64,000 bases of DNA. It comes from Sulfurovum sp. GTDB lineage: Bacteria > Campylobacterota > Campylobacteria > Campylobacterales > Sulfurovaceae. The notes beneath the pieces are model-generated. The model made no database searches, was not told the DNA's origin, and was given only the letters and a program-made list of their open reading frames with translations. A program made the translations under genes and the position numbers. The stretch lies in contig JALWTA010000038.1 of assembly GCA_027082955.1 (NCBI GenBank), positions 1 through 64,000 on the forward strand, in the 5' to 3' direction. Of the stretch, positions 12,006 through 24,327 are shown piece by piece. Numbering within the stretch: the stretch's first letter is position 1; each line of letters opens with the position of its first letter.

Positions 12006-12058
12006 TTTAGTCATTTAGACTAAAGGTTATTGACATTTAGCAAAAAATAGTGTAAAAT
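12006..12058 (+). promoter_or_regulatory. groES promoter with upstream palindrome
   Basis: TTTAGTC-ATTTA-GACTAAA (12006-12024), then TTGACA (12030-12035) - 17 nt - TAAAAT (12053-12058). Confidence 0.65.
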
Positions 12059-12093
12059 CACGCTACAAAATTAAACAGACGGAGGAATATAAG

Positions 12094-12354
12094 ATGAACT
12101 TTAAACCACTTGGTGACAGACTTCTTGTAGAGAGAGTTGAAGAGGTGAACACTACAGCTAGTGGTATCATCATTCCGGACAATGCGAAGGAAAAACCTTC
12201 AAGAGGAAAAGTATTGGCAATCGGAAGCGATGTGGAAGATGTCAATGTAGATGATGTCGTTGTCTTTGGAAAATACTCTGGCACAGAACTGGTCTTGGAG
12301 GACAAAGAGTATCTTGTACTTGAAGTCTCCGATGTACTGGGTGTAATCGCTTAA
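12094..12354 (+). CDS. groES: Co-chaperonin GroES
   Basis: [29 protein letters not shown]. Confidence 0.97.
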   Translation: MNFKPLGDRLLVERVEEVNTTASGIIIPDNAKEKPSRGKVLAIGSDVEDVNVDDVVVFGKYSGTELVLEDKEYLVLEVSDVLGVIA

Positions 12355-12391
12355 TTACTATTTTCATAATATATAACAAAAAAGGAGTTGA

Positions 12392-14030
<1,639 letters not shown>

Positions 14031-14032
<2 letters not shown>

Positions 14033-14167
14033 GAACCGTAAATAAACGACAATAGTTTGTCGTTTATAGGTTCGAAACCGTAGCCGTTGTGCGACGAAGG
14101 AGTACCGGCGAAGGCTGGGAGAACCGTAAATAAATGACAATAGTTTGTCATTTATAGGTTCGAAACC
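14031..14167. repeat. Two 88-nt-spaced copies of a hairpin unit with compensatory base changes
   Basis: GAACCGTAAATAAACGACAATAGTTTGTCGTTTATAGGTTCGAAACC at 14033 and GAACCGTAAATAAATGACAATAGTTTGTCATTTATAGGTTCGAAACC at 14121. Confidence 0.85.
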
Positions 14168-14172
14168 CCGCC

Positions 14173-15951
14173 CTACCTTCTTATCATCTCCTGAAATTCA
14201 TATGCCGGAAGCGGTTTACTGAAATAATACCCCTGCATATAGTCACAGCCGTATGAACCTATAAGATCAACCATCTCCTTGCTCTCAATCCCTTCAACAA
14301 CAATTTTCATTCCTAAATTATGTCCAAGTTCGATCATCGCACGTATAATTCGTTGATCTTCTTCATTTTCAAGGATATAGTCAATCAGTGTTTTATCGAT
14401 TTTAAGAACATCCGCAGGGAATTTTTTGAGATAGGCAAATGAGGTATATCCTGTTCCAAAGTCATCCAGCGCGAGAGAAACACCTAACTTCTTCAGCTCT
14501 TCTATCTGTCTGTCAGCCTGTCCCTCATTTTGCATTGCCACCCCTTCCGTGATCTCAAACTTGATCAGCTCCGGTGCCACCTGATGTTCAATAAGCTGTC
14601 TTGAAACATTTTCAACAAAACCTTCTGTCTCTATTTCAAGCAGAGACATATTGATAGAAACTTCAATTGGCTTAAACTTAAAGACTTCCCAGCGTTTTTG
14701 CTGTTTTAAGACCTCTGAAAGCACATATCGTCCCAATTCAATAATAAATCCAGACTGTTCGAGCATAGGGATAAAGACATCTGGCGGAATATATCCATAC
14801 TCACTGTGTCGCCATCGTATCAGTGCTTCTGCTGCTACCACCTCTTGATCTTTAGTTCTGACAATCGGCTGATAGTGTATCTCAAATTCGTCTTTGTCAA
14901 TTGCCTCATGAATTGCATTGAAGAGCGTTAATTCATTATATTTCTTTTCCAGTTCACTTCTTTCATACACATGTACATGACCAATCCCTTCTTTCTGGGC
15001 TTCAGCTAAAGCTTTATAGGCATGGTCTAGCAACTGAAGGGTAGATCCGCTATCTGGATAAATGCTGATTCCTGCAGAAGCAGTCAGGTGAAAACGTACA
15101 TTGTTGATTTTGTAAAAAGTACGCAACTCTTTTTGTACTTGGCGACAAAAATAGACCACTTCATCTGCCGTTTCTACAATAGGAACAGATATAAGAAAAT
15201 CATTGCTTGCCAAATGATAGGCATAGTAGGAGGAGGACTTAGCCATTTGATCCAGATAATGGGCAAAACGTACAATGATCTGATCAACCTGCGCATGTCC
15301 AAGGATAGAACGAATCTGTGTAAAATTGTCAAGGCTGATCAGCACCAATGCCATTTTCTTATTATGGAGGTGGATTTTCGCGAAAAGCTTATTGAGATCC
15401 TCTTTGGCTTGAAGCTGATTGGGAAGCTTTGTCAATATGTGACGATGTTCCAATTCTCTGCATTCATACTCTTTGGTAAGGTCCCTGACAGTTATTACAT
15501 AACAAAACTGCTCCTTTCCTGTACCCAAAGAAGATCGATCAACATACAAATTGACAGGCAAACTATGTTCATATGTTTCAACAATAAAACTTGAATGCGG
15601 GAATGCCTGCATATTGTCTCTCTTAGTCTGTGGCAGTTCCTGCAAAAATGTATCAAGCGCAACCCAAGCATTCTTTATACGAATTTTCGGCATTGGTTCA
15701 AGAGGTCTATGCAGATATTCTGGAGGAAGTTTCAATAAAGCAACTGCACTTTTATTGGCATATAGAATATCATTATTTTCAGAAAGTGCGAATACAGCAT
15801 CCTCCGAAACATCAAATGCTTTTTTGAACATAGTAATACGGCGCTCTGCCATCTGATTACGCCGTATTCGGAACATCCAAAACAGCAATACTGCTGCAGC
15901 GAACAGGATCAAGATGCCGATAATACTATATATCTCGGTAGAAGTTCCCAT
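14173..15951 (-). CDS. Membrane-anchored PAS/GGDEF/EAL protein; GGDEF degenerate, EAL retained
   Basis: N-terminal TM; HLASNDF at the GGDEF position; AEALIRWRHSEYG and DDFGTGYTSF EAL motifs. Confidence 0.88.
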   Translation of the reverse strand: MGTSTEIYSIIGILILFAAAVLLFWMFRIRRNQMAERRITMFKKAFDVSEDAVFALSENNDILYANKSAVALLKLPPEYLHRPLEPMPKIRIKNAWVALDTFLQELPQTKRDNMQAFPHSSFIVETYEHSLPVNLYVDRSSLGTGKEQFCYVITVRDLTKEYECRELEHRHILTKLPNQLQAKEDLNKLFAKIHLHNKKMALVLISLDNFTQIRSILGHAQVDQIIVRFAHYLDQMAKSSSYYAYHLASNDFLISVPIVETADEVVYFCRQVQKELRTFYKINNVRFHLTASAGISIYPDSGSTLQLLDHAYKALAEAQKEGIGHVHVYERSELEKKYNELTLFNAIHEAIDKDEFEIHYQPIVRTKDQEVVAAEALIRWRHSEYGYIPPDVFIPMLEQSGFIIELGRYVLSEVLKQQKRWEVFKFKPIEVSINMSLLEIETEGFVENVSRQLIEHQVAPELIKFEITEGVAMQNEGQADRQIEELKKLGVSLALDDFGTGYTSFAYLKKFPADVLKIDKTLIDYILENEEDQRIIRAMIELGHNLGMKIVVEGIESKEMVDLIGSYGCDYMQGYYFSKPLPAYEFQEMIRR

Positions 15952-16019
15952 ACTCTGCCTTTTCTATCTTAGGAAATATCCGTACCGGTCTCTTCGGGCT
16001 GGATTGTAATGATGCTATA

Positions 16020-17282
16020 TCATATCTCTTTTTTACTTAAGCAAACCGCTTCAAGCTTGACAGAAGCATCCTCAAGGAGAAATTTCATCTGCGGTTCAAT
16101 CTGCGACAGAGAAACTGGTTTCTTCTTATACGAGACCTGTGCCCATCCTTCTTTACACTGCAGCCTCGGATCACTCAATTTCATCTTCTCATACAGATAC
16201 GCCACCTGCTGCTCTTTTTGGCGCAGTACCAGTGCCATACTCTGTTCAAAACGGCTTTTCAACGGTTGAAGCTGCATCATATACTGTCCAAACTTATAGT
16301 ACAGGGTACGTCTGTACTCCTCCTGCATCCTGCCAAATGCCTGTTCAATCTCTTGCAGTTTTCGGGTAGGTGCCTGCTGTCGAAGCAGTGACTCCATATG
16401 ATGAAGCTGCTGCATCCTGCGCAAAAGTTGCCCCTCAACTGCACGAACGAACCCCTCAGCAGTTTCATCTAAGAGATAAAGCAATTCATTTTTATCCGGC
16501 AGTACCATCTCTATGGCTGCACTCGGTGTCGGTGCACGCAAGTCTGCCACATAGTCACTGATGAGCACATCCACCTCATGTCCTACGGCACTCACTACCG
16601 GTGTGTGCATGGCAAAGATCGCATCGGCAACCACCTCTTCGTTAAATGCCCAAAGATCCTCTGTCGAACCACCTCCGCGCCCGACGATGATCACATCTGC
16701 ACCAAGAGTATCTGCATACTTCAATGCCGAAGCAATACTTCTGCCCGCTTGTTCTCCCTGCACCAGCGTATCGACGACAGTGACCTCTACCAACGGCCAG
16801 CGCTTCTCGATGATCTTGAGCATATCATGCAGTGCAGCACTCTCTTTGGCAGTGACCAGTACTAGATGGTGAATCTCTTTGGGAATCGTTTTTTTACGTT
16901 GTGCATCAAAATAGCCTTTGTTTTTAAGCTTCTCTTTGAGCTGTTCAAAAGCAAGTGCCAGCGCACCCTGTCCGTAGGGCTCTATCTTGACTGTCTGAAA
17001 CTGATACTCCCCTCTTGGTGTATAGACACTTACAGACCCCTCCACAACAATATGCATCCCCTTTTCGATGCGAAACTTCATTCGTGCTACAGAAGAGCGC
17101 CACATCACACACTTGATCGCACTCTTGTCATCTTTGATAGTAAAGTAGAGATGTCCTGAGGTATGGTAGGTTACCGAAGCCACTTCGCCCTCTACGAGGA
17201 TATGCATGAAAGTAGCCTCAAGGAGGGATTTAATTTTGGTGTTGAGGGAGCTTACGCTCATCATCTGCATGGCATACTCCAT
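16020..17282 (-). CDS. xseA: Exodeoxyribonuclease VII large subunit
   Basis: OB-fold N-terminus; DVIIVGRGGGSTEDLWAFNEE. Confidence 0.94.
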   Translation of the reverse strand: MEYAMQMMSVSSLNTKIKSLLEATFMHILVEGEVASVTYHTSGHLYFTIKDDKSAIKCVMWRSSVARMKFRIEKGMHIVVEGSVSVYTPRGEYQFQTVKIEPYGQGALALAFEQLKEKLKNKGYFDAQRKKTIPKEIHHLVLVTAKESAALHDMLKIIEKRWPLVEVTVVDTLVQGEQAGRSIASALKYADTLGADVIIVGRGGGSTEDLWAFNEEVVADAIFAMHTPVVSAVGHEVDVLISDYVADLRAPTPSAAIEMVLPDKNELLYLLDETAEGFVRAVEGQLLRRMQQLHHMESLLRQQAPTRKLQEIEQAFGRMQEEYRRTLYYKFGQYMMQLQPLKSRFEQSMALVLRQKEQQVAYLYEKMKLSDPRLQCKEGWAQVSYKKKPVSLSQIEPQMKFLLEDASVKLEAVCLSKKEI

Positions 17283-17293
17283 ACAGATGAAGT

Positions 17294-17347
17294 GAAGAGT
17301 GAAGAGTGAAGAGTGAAGAGTTGAGGTATGCTTTCCTCACGGAAAGC
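17294..17347 (-). repeat. Composite element: hairpin GCTTTCC-GTGA-GGAAAGC + ATACC + TCAA + (CTCTTCA)x4
   Basis: Read on minus strand; four exact GAAGAGT units at 17294-17321 on plus strand. Confidence 0.9.
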
Positions 17348-17360
17348 TTTTATTTTAGTC

Positions 17361-17417
17361 AAAGCATTGCGAAGCAATACAAACCGACATTCTTCATTCC
17401 TCATTCCTCATTCCTCA
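17361..17417 (+). repeat. Composite element: hairpin GCATTGC-GAA-GCAATAC + AAACC + GACA + TTCTTCA(TTCCTCA)x3
   Basis: Heptamer array 17390-17417 ending next to the ubiE stop codon. Confidence 0.85.
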
Positions 17418-17418
17418 T

Positions 17419-18156
17419 TCAACGCTTTTGGGCTACCAAAAGCGTACTGATTCCCATCGAAAACGATTTGGTATATTTCATCTCAAACCCTGTCTCTTCA
17501 AGTTCTTGGCTTAGCATCTCAGTGGTCAAAAACTCTTCAATAGAATCGGGCAAATATTTATAGGCTTCATAGTTTTTGGAGATGAGTCCTCCGACACGAG
17601 GAAGTACCTGTTTCATCCCAAAATCAACAACCTTGTCCAGCATACCTTTGCGTTCCTGTTTGGTAAACTCAAGAATCACTACGATACCGCCGGGTTTCAG
17701 GGCACGATGGAACTCCTGCAGTGCCTCCACTCTATCAACCACATTTCGGATACCGTAACTGATCGAGATCACATCACTGCTGGCATCTGCTATAGGAAGC
17801 TCCTGCGCTTTGCCTTCGATAAACTCGGCAAAGTCAACCTTTTTGCGTGCCACTTCCAGCATCCCTACTGAAGGATCTATGCCAACATACTTTTCAATCT
17901 GCACACCGTTCTTTTTCGCCTGTTCACGCCAGTAGATCAGCAGGTCTCCTGTACCTGTCGCCACATCTGTTACCTGTGCAAGCTGCTTTTTATTCAGTAT
18001 CTCAAAGGCTTTGTCACACCCCTTTTTTCGCCACTGAATATCGATCCCCATACTCAGTACTCTATTGGCAAGGTCATACGTATCAGCGATGTTATCAAAC
18101 ATCTCTACGATTTTTGCCTGTTTTTCCTCTTTGTCGGTAAGTTTTTCAATGCCCAA
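17419..18156 (-). CDS. ubiE: Bifunctional demethylmenaquinone/ubiquinone methyltransferase family protein
   Basis: FDNIADTYDLANRVLSMGIDIQWRKK; DVATGTGDL. Confidence 0.93.
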   Translation of the reverse strand: MGIEKLTDKEEKQAKIVEMFDNIADTYDLANRVLSMGIDIQWRKKGCDKAFEILNKKQLAQVTDVATGTGDLLIYWREQAKKNGVQIEKYVGIDPSVGMLEVARKKVDFAEFIEGKAQELPIADASSDVISISYGIRNVVDRVEALQEFHRALKPGGIVVILEFTKQERKGMLDKVVDFGMKQVLPRVGGLISKNYEAYKYLPDSIEEFLTTEMLSQELEETGFEMKYTKSFSMGISTLLVAQKR

Positions 18157-19162
18157 TGTCTCTACTCCAAATCATAATATCTCTGCCCATACGCGCCTGA
18201 TGCAGGAATGCCAAATTCATCTCGATATTATAGGATAAATCGTTGGTAGAGAGCTTAGGTGTCTGATAGATCAGCAGCCAATCGATACGATCTGCCAATG
18301 CTTTTAACATCCCCTCGCCTCCTTCAACCAGCACAAAAGAGGGCTGCTTTAGAAAATCAAGCTGATTGGTGATTGTTACCTCTCTTTTGGGTACACTAAA
18401 GAGCGGTATGGTATCATCAAAGGTTTGTTCATGGCTGTAGATTGCAATATCGGGTGCATTCTCTCCTGTAAAGCGGCAGTCGAGTGTGGGACGGTCTGTA
18501 CGTACCGTATTACCTCCTATAAGCAGCCGATCACATACCCCACGTAACCGATGGACATGCTGTAAAGACTCCTGTGAGCTCAGATACCCGCCGCCAATGC
18601 GTCCATTGGTAGTCTGTGCGAGTTTAAAGAGCACAAAAGCACGCTGCTGCCAGATCAAAAAAGGCTCTATTAGATCTTTGCAGGCATCTTCAAGCACCCC
18701 AACTGTCACTTTGATGCCCTGTTTTGCAACGATCTGTGCTCCGTTATCATGCCCTTTGATAGGATCTGTGGTACCGATAATCACTTCTTTCAATCCAAGC
18801 TGTGACAGCAGCGATGCACAAGAGGGAGTCTTGCCGCTGTGTGCACAGGGCTCAAGTGTTACATAGATGCTGCATTTTGAGAAAAAACCTTTGGGTAGAC
18901 TCAGAAGGAATGCATGTGCCCTCTGCGCATCAAACCTGTCAAAATCGATAGTCGTTTGGGAGAGTATTTCATAAGTAGAAAGAAGTGCCAGTACCTCGGC
19001 ATGGGAAGTACCGGCTTTTTGGTGAGCTGCTACAGCAAGGATGGCACCCTTTTGTACCACGACAGCACCCACAGCAGGATTAGGGTAGGTTAAAAGCTGG
19101 TATTTCCATGCTTCATCAAGGGCAAGCTGCATATAGAATGTATCATCCATGCCCTTGCCCAC
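18146..19162 (-). CDS. ribD: Bifunctional diaminohydroxyphosphoribosylaminopyrimidine deaminase/reductase
   Basis: HAEVLALL, YVTLEPCAHSGKTPSCASLL. Confidence 0.9.
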   Translation of the reverse strand: MGKGMDDTFYMQLALDEAWKYQLLTYPNPAVGAVVVQKGAILAVAAHQKAGTSHAEVLALLSTYEILSQTTIDFDRFDAQRAHAFLLSLPKGFFSKCSIYVTLEPCAHSGKTPSCASLLSQLGLKEVIIGTTDPIKGHDNGAQIVAKQGIKVTVGVLEDACKDLIEPFLIWQQRAFVLFKLAQTTNGRIGGGYLSSQESLQHVHRLRGVCDRLLIGGNTVRTDRPTLDCRFTGENAPDIAIYSHEQTFDDTIPLFSVPKREVTITNQLDFLKQPSFVLVEGGEGMLKALADRIDWLLIYQTPKLSTNDLSYNIEMNLAFLHQARMGRDIMIWSRDIGH

Positions 19163-19164
19163 TT

Positions 19165-19593
19165 TTAAAACTCGAAATAGGTCTTGACGGTACCCAATTC
19201 GTTATACTTGAAGGTCTTATCGCCCTCTTTGGTCTCAACAACGATTCCCTCATCATCCGCTGCTTTGAGTGTACCTTTGAGTTTCTCTCCGCCAAGCACC
19301 TTCACCTTGACCTTTTCACCGACAGACTGTTTGAAGTGCGCAGGTTTTGTCAGTTTGCGTTCAATCCCGGGGGAACTGACTTCAAGGCGGTACTGCCCGT
19401 GCATCGGAGGATTGACATCGAGAAAGGGTGAGAGTTCGTTGGAAATTTCTGCACACAGATCAAGTGTTACGCCACCCTCTTTGGTAATGGAGATACGGTA
19501 AATCTTTTCATCAAACTCTGTAACGGTTTCAATATCATACAATCTGGCACCATTGGCTTCTACAATCTTGGCGATCTGCTCCTCAAGATTCAT
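19165..19593 (-). CDS. rimP: Ribosome maturation factor RimP
   Basis: MNLEEQIAKIVEANGARLYDIETV, YRLEVSSPGIERKL; start likely at 19593. Confidence 0.9.
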   Translation of the reverse strand: MNLEEQIAKIVEANGARLYDIETVTEFDEKIYRISITKEGGVTLDLCAEISNELSPFLDVNPPMHGQYRLEVSSPGIERKLTKPAHFKQSVGEKVKVKVLGGEKLKGTLKAADDEGIVVETKEGDKTFKYNELGTVKTYFEF

Positions 19594-19963
19594 CGTTCTC
19601 TCCCTCATCCCTTTTTCGTTGTGCGATCTGTTTGAAGAGTTCTTCCATGCGGCTCTGTTTCTCAAGCTGTTCGTCAAATTCAAATGTAAAGCGTGGTGCT
19701 TTGAACCACCCTTCACTCTGTTTACAGTGGTTTTGGATATATCCGGCTACAAGCCTAAGCTGTCTGAGTGCTTCACGCTGTTGGGCTTCACTGAGCACTG
19801 ACTTGTCCAGATAGACCTTCGCATCGCTTCTGCCTCTTGAACAGACAACATCTGTCACCTGAAGTGCATTGATGCGGCTGTCATCCAGGGTAGCAAGCGC
19901 TTCGGGGATGATCTCTTTGAGTACCGACTCTGTACGCTTGCGCTTGATCTCTTCGGGTGTCAT
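19583..19963 (-). CDS. rbfA: Ribosome-binding factor A
   Basis: Size and position between rimP and infB; RbfA-like sequence. Confidence 0.88.
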   Translation of the reverse strand: MTPEEIKRKRTESVLKEIIPEALATLDDSRINALQVTDVVCSRGRSDAKVYLDKSVLSEAQQREALRQLRLVAGYIQNHCKQSEGWFKAPRFTFEFDEQLEKQSRMEELFKQIAQRKRDEGENDES

Positions 19964-19964
19964 C

Positions 19965-22637
19965 TTAGAGTTTTACCTGCTCTTCGACATCTTTGAAGGT
20001 TTCAATCACATCACCCTCTTTAATGTCATTGAAGTTCTCAAGCATGATACCACATTCATATCCGTTTTTGACCTCTCTGGCATCTTCATTAAAGCGTTTA
20101 AGTGAAGCAATAGAGCTCTCATAGACAACCACACCGTCACGGATAAGCCTTGCTTTGGAGTTACGGGTGATAGAGCCTTCCGTTACCTTACATCCGGCAA
20201 TCGTACCGACTTTGCCGACTACAAATGTCTCACGTACTTCAGCCTGACCTGTGACCTCTTCTTTGATGACCGGACTCATCAGACCGCCAAGGAGTGCCTT
20301 GACATCATCAAGCAGATCATAGATCACATTATAGGTATTGATCTCTATGCCAAGCTCTTTGGCTTTTTTCTTCACAGCACCAGTCGGTCTGACATTGAAA
20401 CCAAGCACTACAGCATGTTCACTCGCATCTGCCAGGGTAACATCACTCTCAGTCACGCCACCCACACCTTCATGAATGATGTTTACTTTGACCTCTTCAT
20501 TTCTCAGCTTTTCAAGGCTGCCTTTGATCGCTTCAAGTGATCCTTGAACATCTGCTTTAATAATTACAGGCAGTGCTTTTAGCTGACCTTCCGCAATGAG
20601 TGCAGAGAGATCTTCAAGAGAGGCTTTGGTACTCTTGGAGAGCTGTTTGGCTCTTTCGTACTCTGCGCGTTTTTCTGCAAGTTCACGCACCTCTTTCTCT
20701 GAGTCCATCGCGACCATCACTTCACCCGCACCAGGCACATCATTGAGTCCGACAACAGCGACTGGAGCACTTGGCGGTGCAGACTTGACATTCTTGCCAT
20801 TGTCATCCTTGATGACTCTGACACGCCCGTAGGTCTGCCCGACAATCACATTGTCACCCACATTGAGTGTACCGTTTTTGATAATTACATTCGCTACTGG
20901 TCCAAATCCTTTTTCCAAAGAGCTCTCTACAACGATCGCTTTGGCTTTACGGTTCGGATTTGCCTGCAGTTCCATCACCTCTGCCTGAAGCAGAATCGTC
21001 TCAAGCAGATCGTCAATCCCCTGACCGGTATGTGCCGAAACAGGGATGAACTCATACTCCCCGCCCCAGTCTGTCGCCATGACATCGATCTCGGCAAGCT
21101 GTGCTTTCACATTGTCAGGGTTGGCGTTAGGCTTGTCCATTTTGTTGATCGCAATGATCATCGGTACACCCGCTGCTTTGGTATGGGCGATCGCCTCTTT
21201 GGTTTGTGGCATCACACCGTCATCAGCCGCTACGACGATGATGACGATATCGGTCGCCTGTGCACCACGTGCACGCATCTCGGTAAAGGCTTCGTGGCCC
21301 GGAGTATCGACAAATGTGATCTTCTTGCCGTTTTTTTCTACCTGATAGGCTCCGACATGCTGCGTAATACCGCCTGCTTCTTTGTCTGCCACTTTTGCAG
21401 AGCGTATCTTGTCAAGCAGTGACGTCTTACCATGGTCAACGTGCCCCATAATGGTAATAACCGGCGGACGTTCTTCAAGATACTCATCCTCAATCGCATC
21501 GTATGCCGCGACATAATCCAGTTCATCCAGCGGGTTCATTGTGGTCACTTCCACTTCGAACTCTTCGGCAAGGATCTCAATCTCATCTTTACTCAGGAAG
21601 TCATTTTTGGTTACCATCATACCAAGAGCAAAGAGTACTTTGATCACATCACCGGCAGTCTTCCCGACCTTTTCAGCAAATTCGTATACCCTTACATTTT
21701 CAGGGATCTCTACAGAGGTGATCTGTTCTTTGTTTTCTTCTTTATGGTACTTCTTACGCTTACCACCACGTTTAAGTGAACGTTTCTGCTGCGGACGGAA
21801 CGGCTGTCTGCCTTTTGCAGGCCCTCCTGCAGCAAGCTCACGTTTTTTCGCTTCCTCTTTACGCTTCTGCTCCTGACGCATCATCTCCTCATAGATATTC
21901 TTATCGGAGAAGTCCAGCAGTACCACTTCCTCTTCACCAAAACCGCTGTCGATGTCACCGCTCATGCTGTCATGATTGAAAATATCGATCTTCTTGCCAG
22001 TATCCTTCGCTTGAGCCGGTCCTTTTTTCGCTTTTTTCTTGGAAGGTGCGGGGGTAGAGATATCTGTCATAGAGATCTTGGTTGCTGCACGGGACGGAGC
22101 TGGTTTTGCCTTTCTGACAATCTTGATACCCGTACGGGAAAGTGTTCTGCGCTTTGGTTTTTCTTCGCTATCGGCTTTTACCGTCGGGGTATCTGCTTCG
22201 GCTGTTTTGCTTACAACAGAGATTCCCCTTCGTTTTTTCACTTCCGGTTTTGGTGCAGCTTCCTGTACTTCTTCTGATACGGTTTCTGGTGTAGATGTTT
22301 TTGCTGCATTCTCTACTGCAGTTTCAAGCGTCTTTTCAGGCTGTACCGTTTCGTTTTTCACTTCTGTTTTTTCTGCTTTTGGAGTTTCATCCGCATGCGT
22401 TGCGGTCTCTTCCTTGGCTTTTTTGACAACTGTCACTTTCTTTTTCGCACCGGGTTTTTTAAACCCTTTTGGTAGGGTGCCGCTAATAGCATAGTCCACG
22501 AGAATACCGGCATTTTCAAGACTGATCGTACTGTTTGCCGCTTTTACGTCAAAGCCGAGATCCTTTGCCTTTTCCAGCAGTTCGCTGTTCGAAAGTCCCG
22601 CTTCTTCTGCTACTTCTTGGATTTTTACTTTATCCAT
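19965..22637 (-). CDS. infB: Translation initiation factor IF-2
   Basis: [38 protein letters not shown]. Confidence 0.97.
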   Translation of the reverse strand: MDKVKIQEVAEEAGLSNSELLEKAKDLGFDVKAANSTISLENAGILVDYAISGTLPKGFKKPGAKKKVTVVKKAKEETATHADETPKAEKTEVKNETVQPEKTLETAVENAAKTSTPETVSEEVQEAAPKPEVKKRRGISVVSKTAEADTPTVKADSEEKPKRRTLSRTGIKIVRKAKPAPSRAATKISMTDISTPAPSKKKAKKGPAQAKDTGKKIDIFNHDSMSGDIDSGFGEEEVVLLDFSDKNIYEEMMRQEQKRKEEAKKRELAAGGPAKGRQPFRPQQKRSLKRGGKRKKYHKEENKEQITSVEIPENVRVYEFAEKVGKTAGDVIKVLFALGMMVTKNDFLSKDEIEILAEEFEVEVTTMNPLDELDYVAAYDAIEDEYLEERPPVITIMGHVDHGKTSLLDKIRSAKVADKEAGGITQHVGAYQVEKNGKKITFVDTPGHEAFTEMRARGAQATDIVIIVVAADDGVMPQTKEAIAHTKAAGVPMIIAINKMDKPNANPDNVKAQLAEIDVMATDWGGEYEFIPVSAHTGQGIDDLLETILLQAEVMELQANPNRKAKAIVVESSLEKGFGPVANVIIKNGTLNVGDNVIVGQTYGRVRVIKDDNGKNVKSAPPSAPVAVVGLNDVPGAGEVMVAMDSEKEVRELAEKRAEYERAKQLSKSTKASLEDLSALIAEGQLKALPVIIKADVQGSLEAIKGSLEKLRNEEVKVNIIHEGVGGVTESDVTLADASEHAVVLGFNVRPTGAVKKKAKELGIEINTYNVIYDLLDDVKALLGGLMSPVIKEEVTGQAEVRETFVVGKVGTIAGCKVTEGSITRNSKARLIRDGVVVYESSIASLKRFNEDAREVKNGYECGIMLENFNDIKEGDVIETFKDVEEQVKL

Positions 22638-22887
22638 TATTGATTAACTCCTTTAAAAGCTTAGAAAAACGTTCTTCATCTTGCTTGAAACGCTTCACTA
22701 AGCCCTTGATCTTTTTTTTGTTCTGAACACAATCACTGCATACATAAAAACTTCTTCCCGTACCATTATACGCAATGATTTCGTTACCTGCCTGCTTGAG
22801 TCGGATCAGAGTATGTTGAGGATGTCTGCTTCGGCATGCGATGCACATGCGTATAGGCTGTGATTTTTTCATCGGTATTATACCCAA
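22630..22887 (-). CDS. YlxR-family (DUF448) nucleic-acid-binding protein
   Basis: [19 protein letters not shown]; upstream of infB. Confidence 0.85.
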   Translation of the reverse strand: MGIIPMKKSQPIRMCIACRSRHPQHTLIRLKQAGNEIIAYNGTGRSFYVCSDCVQNKKKIKGLVKRFKQDEERFSKLLKELINNG

Positions 22888-22905
22888 AAAGAGATTAAGG
22901 GCATC

Positions 22906-23787
22906 TCAGCCCTTGGTAATGACCCCGTTATTATCCAAAGAGAGGGTAAATACCCGAAACTGAGGAAAACGTGACTGCAGTGCCTGATGAATCTTCTCTG
23001 CATCTTTCTCATACACAAGATTGAAAAAGGTAGAGCCTGATCCCGAGAGTGTACTCATGATCGCACCGTTTCTCAAGGCGACTTTCTGTACTTCGAACAG
23101 TTCTGGCATCATCTTCATTCTTCGCGCCTGATGCAGTTTGTCTTTGGATGCGATCCTCAGCAAATCCCATGACTCGCTCATAAAGAGTGCCGTCATATAT
23201 GCTGCACGGGAAAGCGAATATACTGTCTCTTCCTTCCTGTAAACCTTTGGAAGTACGGTACGGGATTTCGCTGTAGAAATGGTCCGGTTAGGTACTACGA
23301 CAACAGCTTTTAGATAGTCTGGAAGCCTGCGTTTTTTACTATATACCCTGTCCCCTTCGACACAGGCGACATTGAAACCGCCCATCACAGCAGGAGTGAT
23401 GTTGTCCGGGTGGTGTTCGTAGCGCAGTGCCTGATTGAGTATTTCACGTTTGTTGTAACGCACGCCTGCAGCGGTATAGGCGGCACTGAGTGCTGCGACG
23501 ATCACAGCAGAAGAGCTTCCCAATCCTCTTGAAATAGGGATACGGTTATAGAATTCGAAACGAAAGTTCTCCGTTCTGCCGGCAAGACGTTTATAGTTCT
23601 CATTGAAAATATTCAAGAACAGAGTGTTTTTCTTGATCTTAGGATTGTCTGAACCTTCTCCGTGCGTCGACAGACTTAAAAACTTGGAAGGCTTGATAAT
23701 AATCTCATTTCTCAAATCGACAGCAAGCCCCAGTGTATCAAAACCAGGACCGAGATTTGCCGAAGTGGCCGGTACGCTTACAAACAT
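22906..23787 (-). CDS. thrB: Homoserine kinase
   Basis: [34 protein letters not shown]. Confidence 0.93.
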   Translation of the reverse strand: MFVSVPATSANLGPGFDTLGLAVDLRNEIIIKPSKFLSLSTHGEGSDNPKIKKNTLFLNIFNENYKRLAGRTENFRFEFYNRIPISRGLGSSSAVIVAALSAAYTAAGVRYNKREILNQALRYEHHPDNITPAVMGGFNVACVEGDRVYSKKRRLPDYLKAVVVVPNRTISTAKSRTVLPKVYRKEETVYSLSRAAYMTALFMSESWDLLRIASKDKLHQARRMKMMPELFEVQKVALRNGAIMSTLSGSGSTFFNLVYEKDAEKIHQALQSRFPQFRVFTLSLDNNGVITKG

Positions 23788-23802
23788 AGATAACTTCTTC
23801 CG

Positions 23803-24327
23803 CTAAACAGCCGGCAGATGATACTCCGGAAACGACTCTTCATCTATTTCAAGATCATGAATACTTTTAGGCAATACAAAAGATGTATTGACCGGCTGCT
23901 CAATTTTTTTCGTAATTATAGTCTCTTTTTCCTTGATAAAATAGAGATTGCCGACTGCTTTGATCGGGGCGCCTCCATTCAGGGCAAAAGCACTGCATCC
24001 TTTGCATTGGATTCCATGTACGATCTCTATGGTTTTCAGCATCACATAGGTCAGTTTGATCGCCATGTATGATCCCGGACCCCGTGTATATACAATACGT
24101 GATACATCATAACGCTCAAGCAGGGAGGAGAGCAACGGCAACAGGGCTTCAGAGACTTTACTGCTGCTTTCTACACACTCTAGCAGTATGCCGTCTTCAT
24201 AGACCCCTATCTGCATCGGAGAGGCAATGGAGAGGACCAGCAGCGTAATATCAGGCGAAACTTTTTGCAAATGCTCTGCTCTGTAGAGAAGTAACAGCGA
24301 CCAATTCAAAACTGCTGCTGTCAGCAA
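23803..24327 (-). CDS. tsaB: TsaB-like tRNA threonylcarbamoyladenosine biosynthesis protein
   Basis: VYTRGPGSYMAIKLTYVMLKT; 5' end uncertain because it overlaps lpxC. Confidence 0.7.
   Translation of the reverse strand: MLTAAVLNWSLLLLYRAEHLQKVSPDITLLVLSIASPMQIGVYEDGILLECVESSSKVSEALLPLLSSLLERYDVSRIVYTRGPGSYMAIKLTYVMLKTIEIVHGIQCKGCSAFALNGGAPIKAVGNLYFIKEKETIITKKIEQPVNTSFVLPKSIHDLEIDEESFPEYHLPAV

Noticed and set aside
12006-12024. Palindrome before groES as CIRCE or HAIR
   Set aside because: Arms TTTAGTC/GACTAAA do not match TTAGCACTC-N9-GAGTGCTAA or CTTGAGT-N7-ACTCAAG
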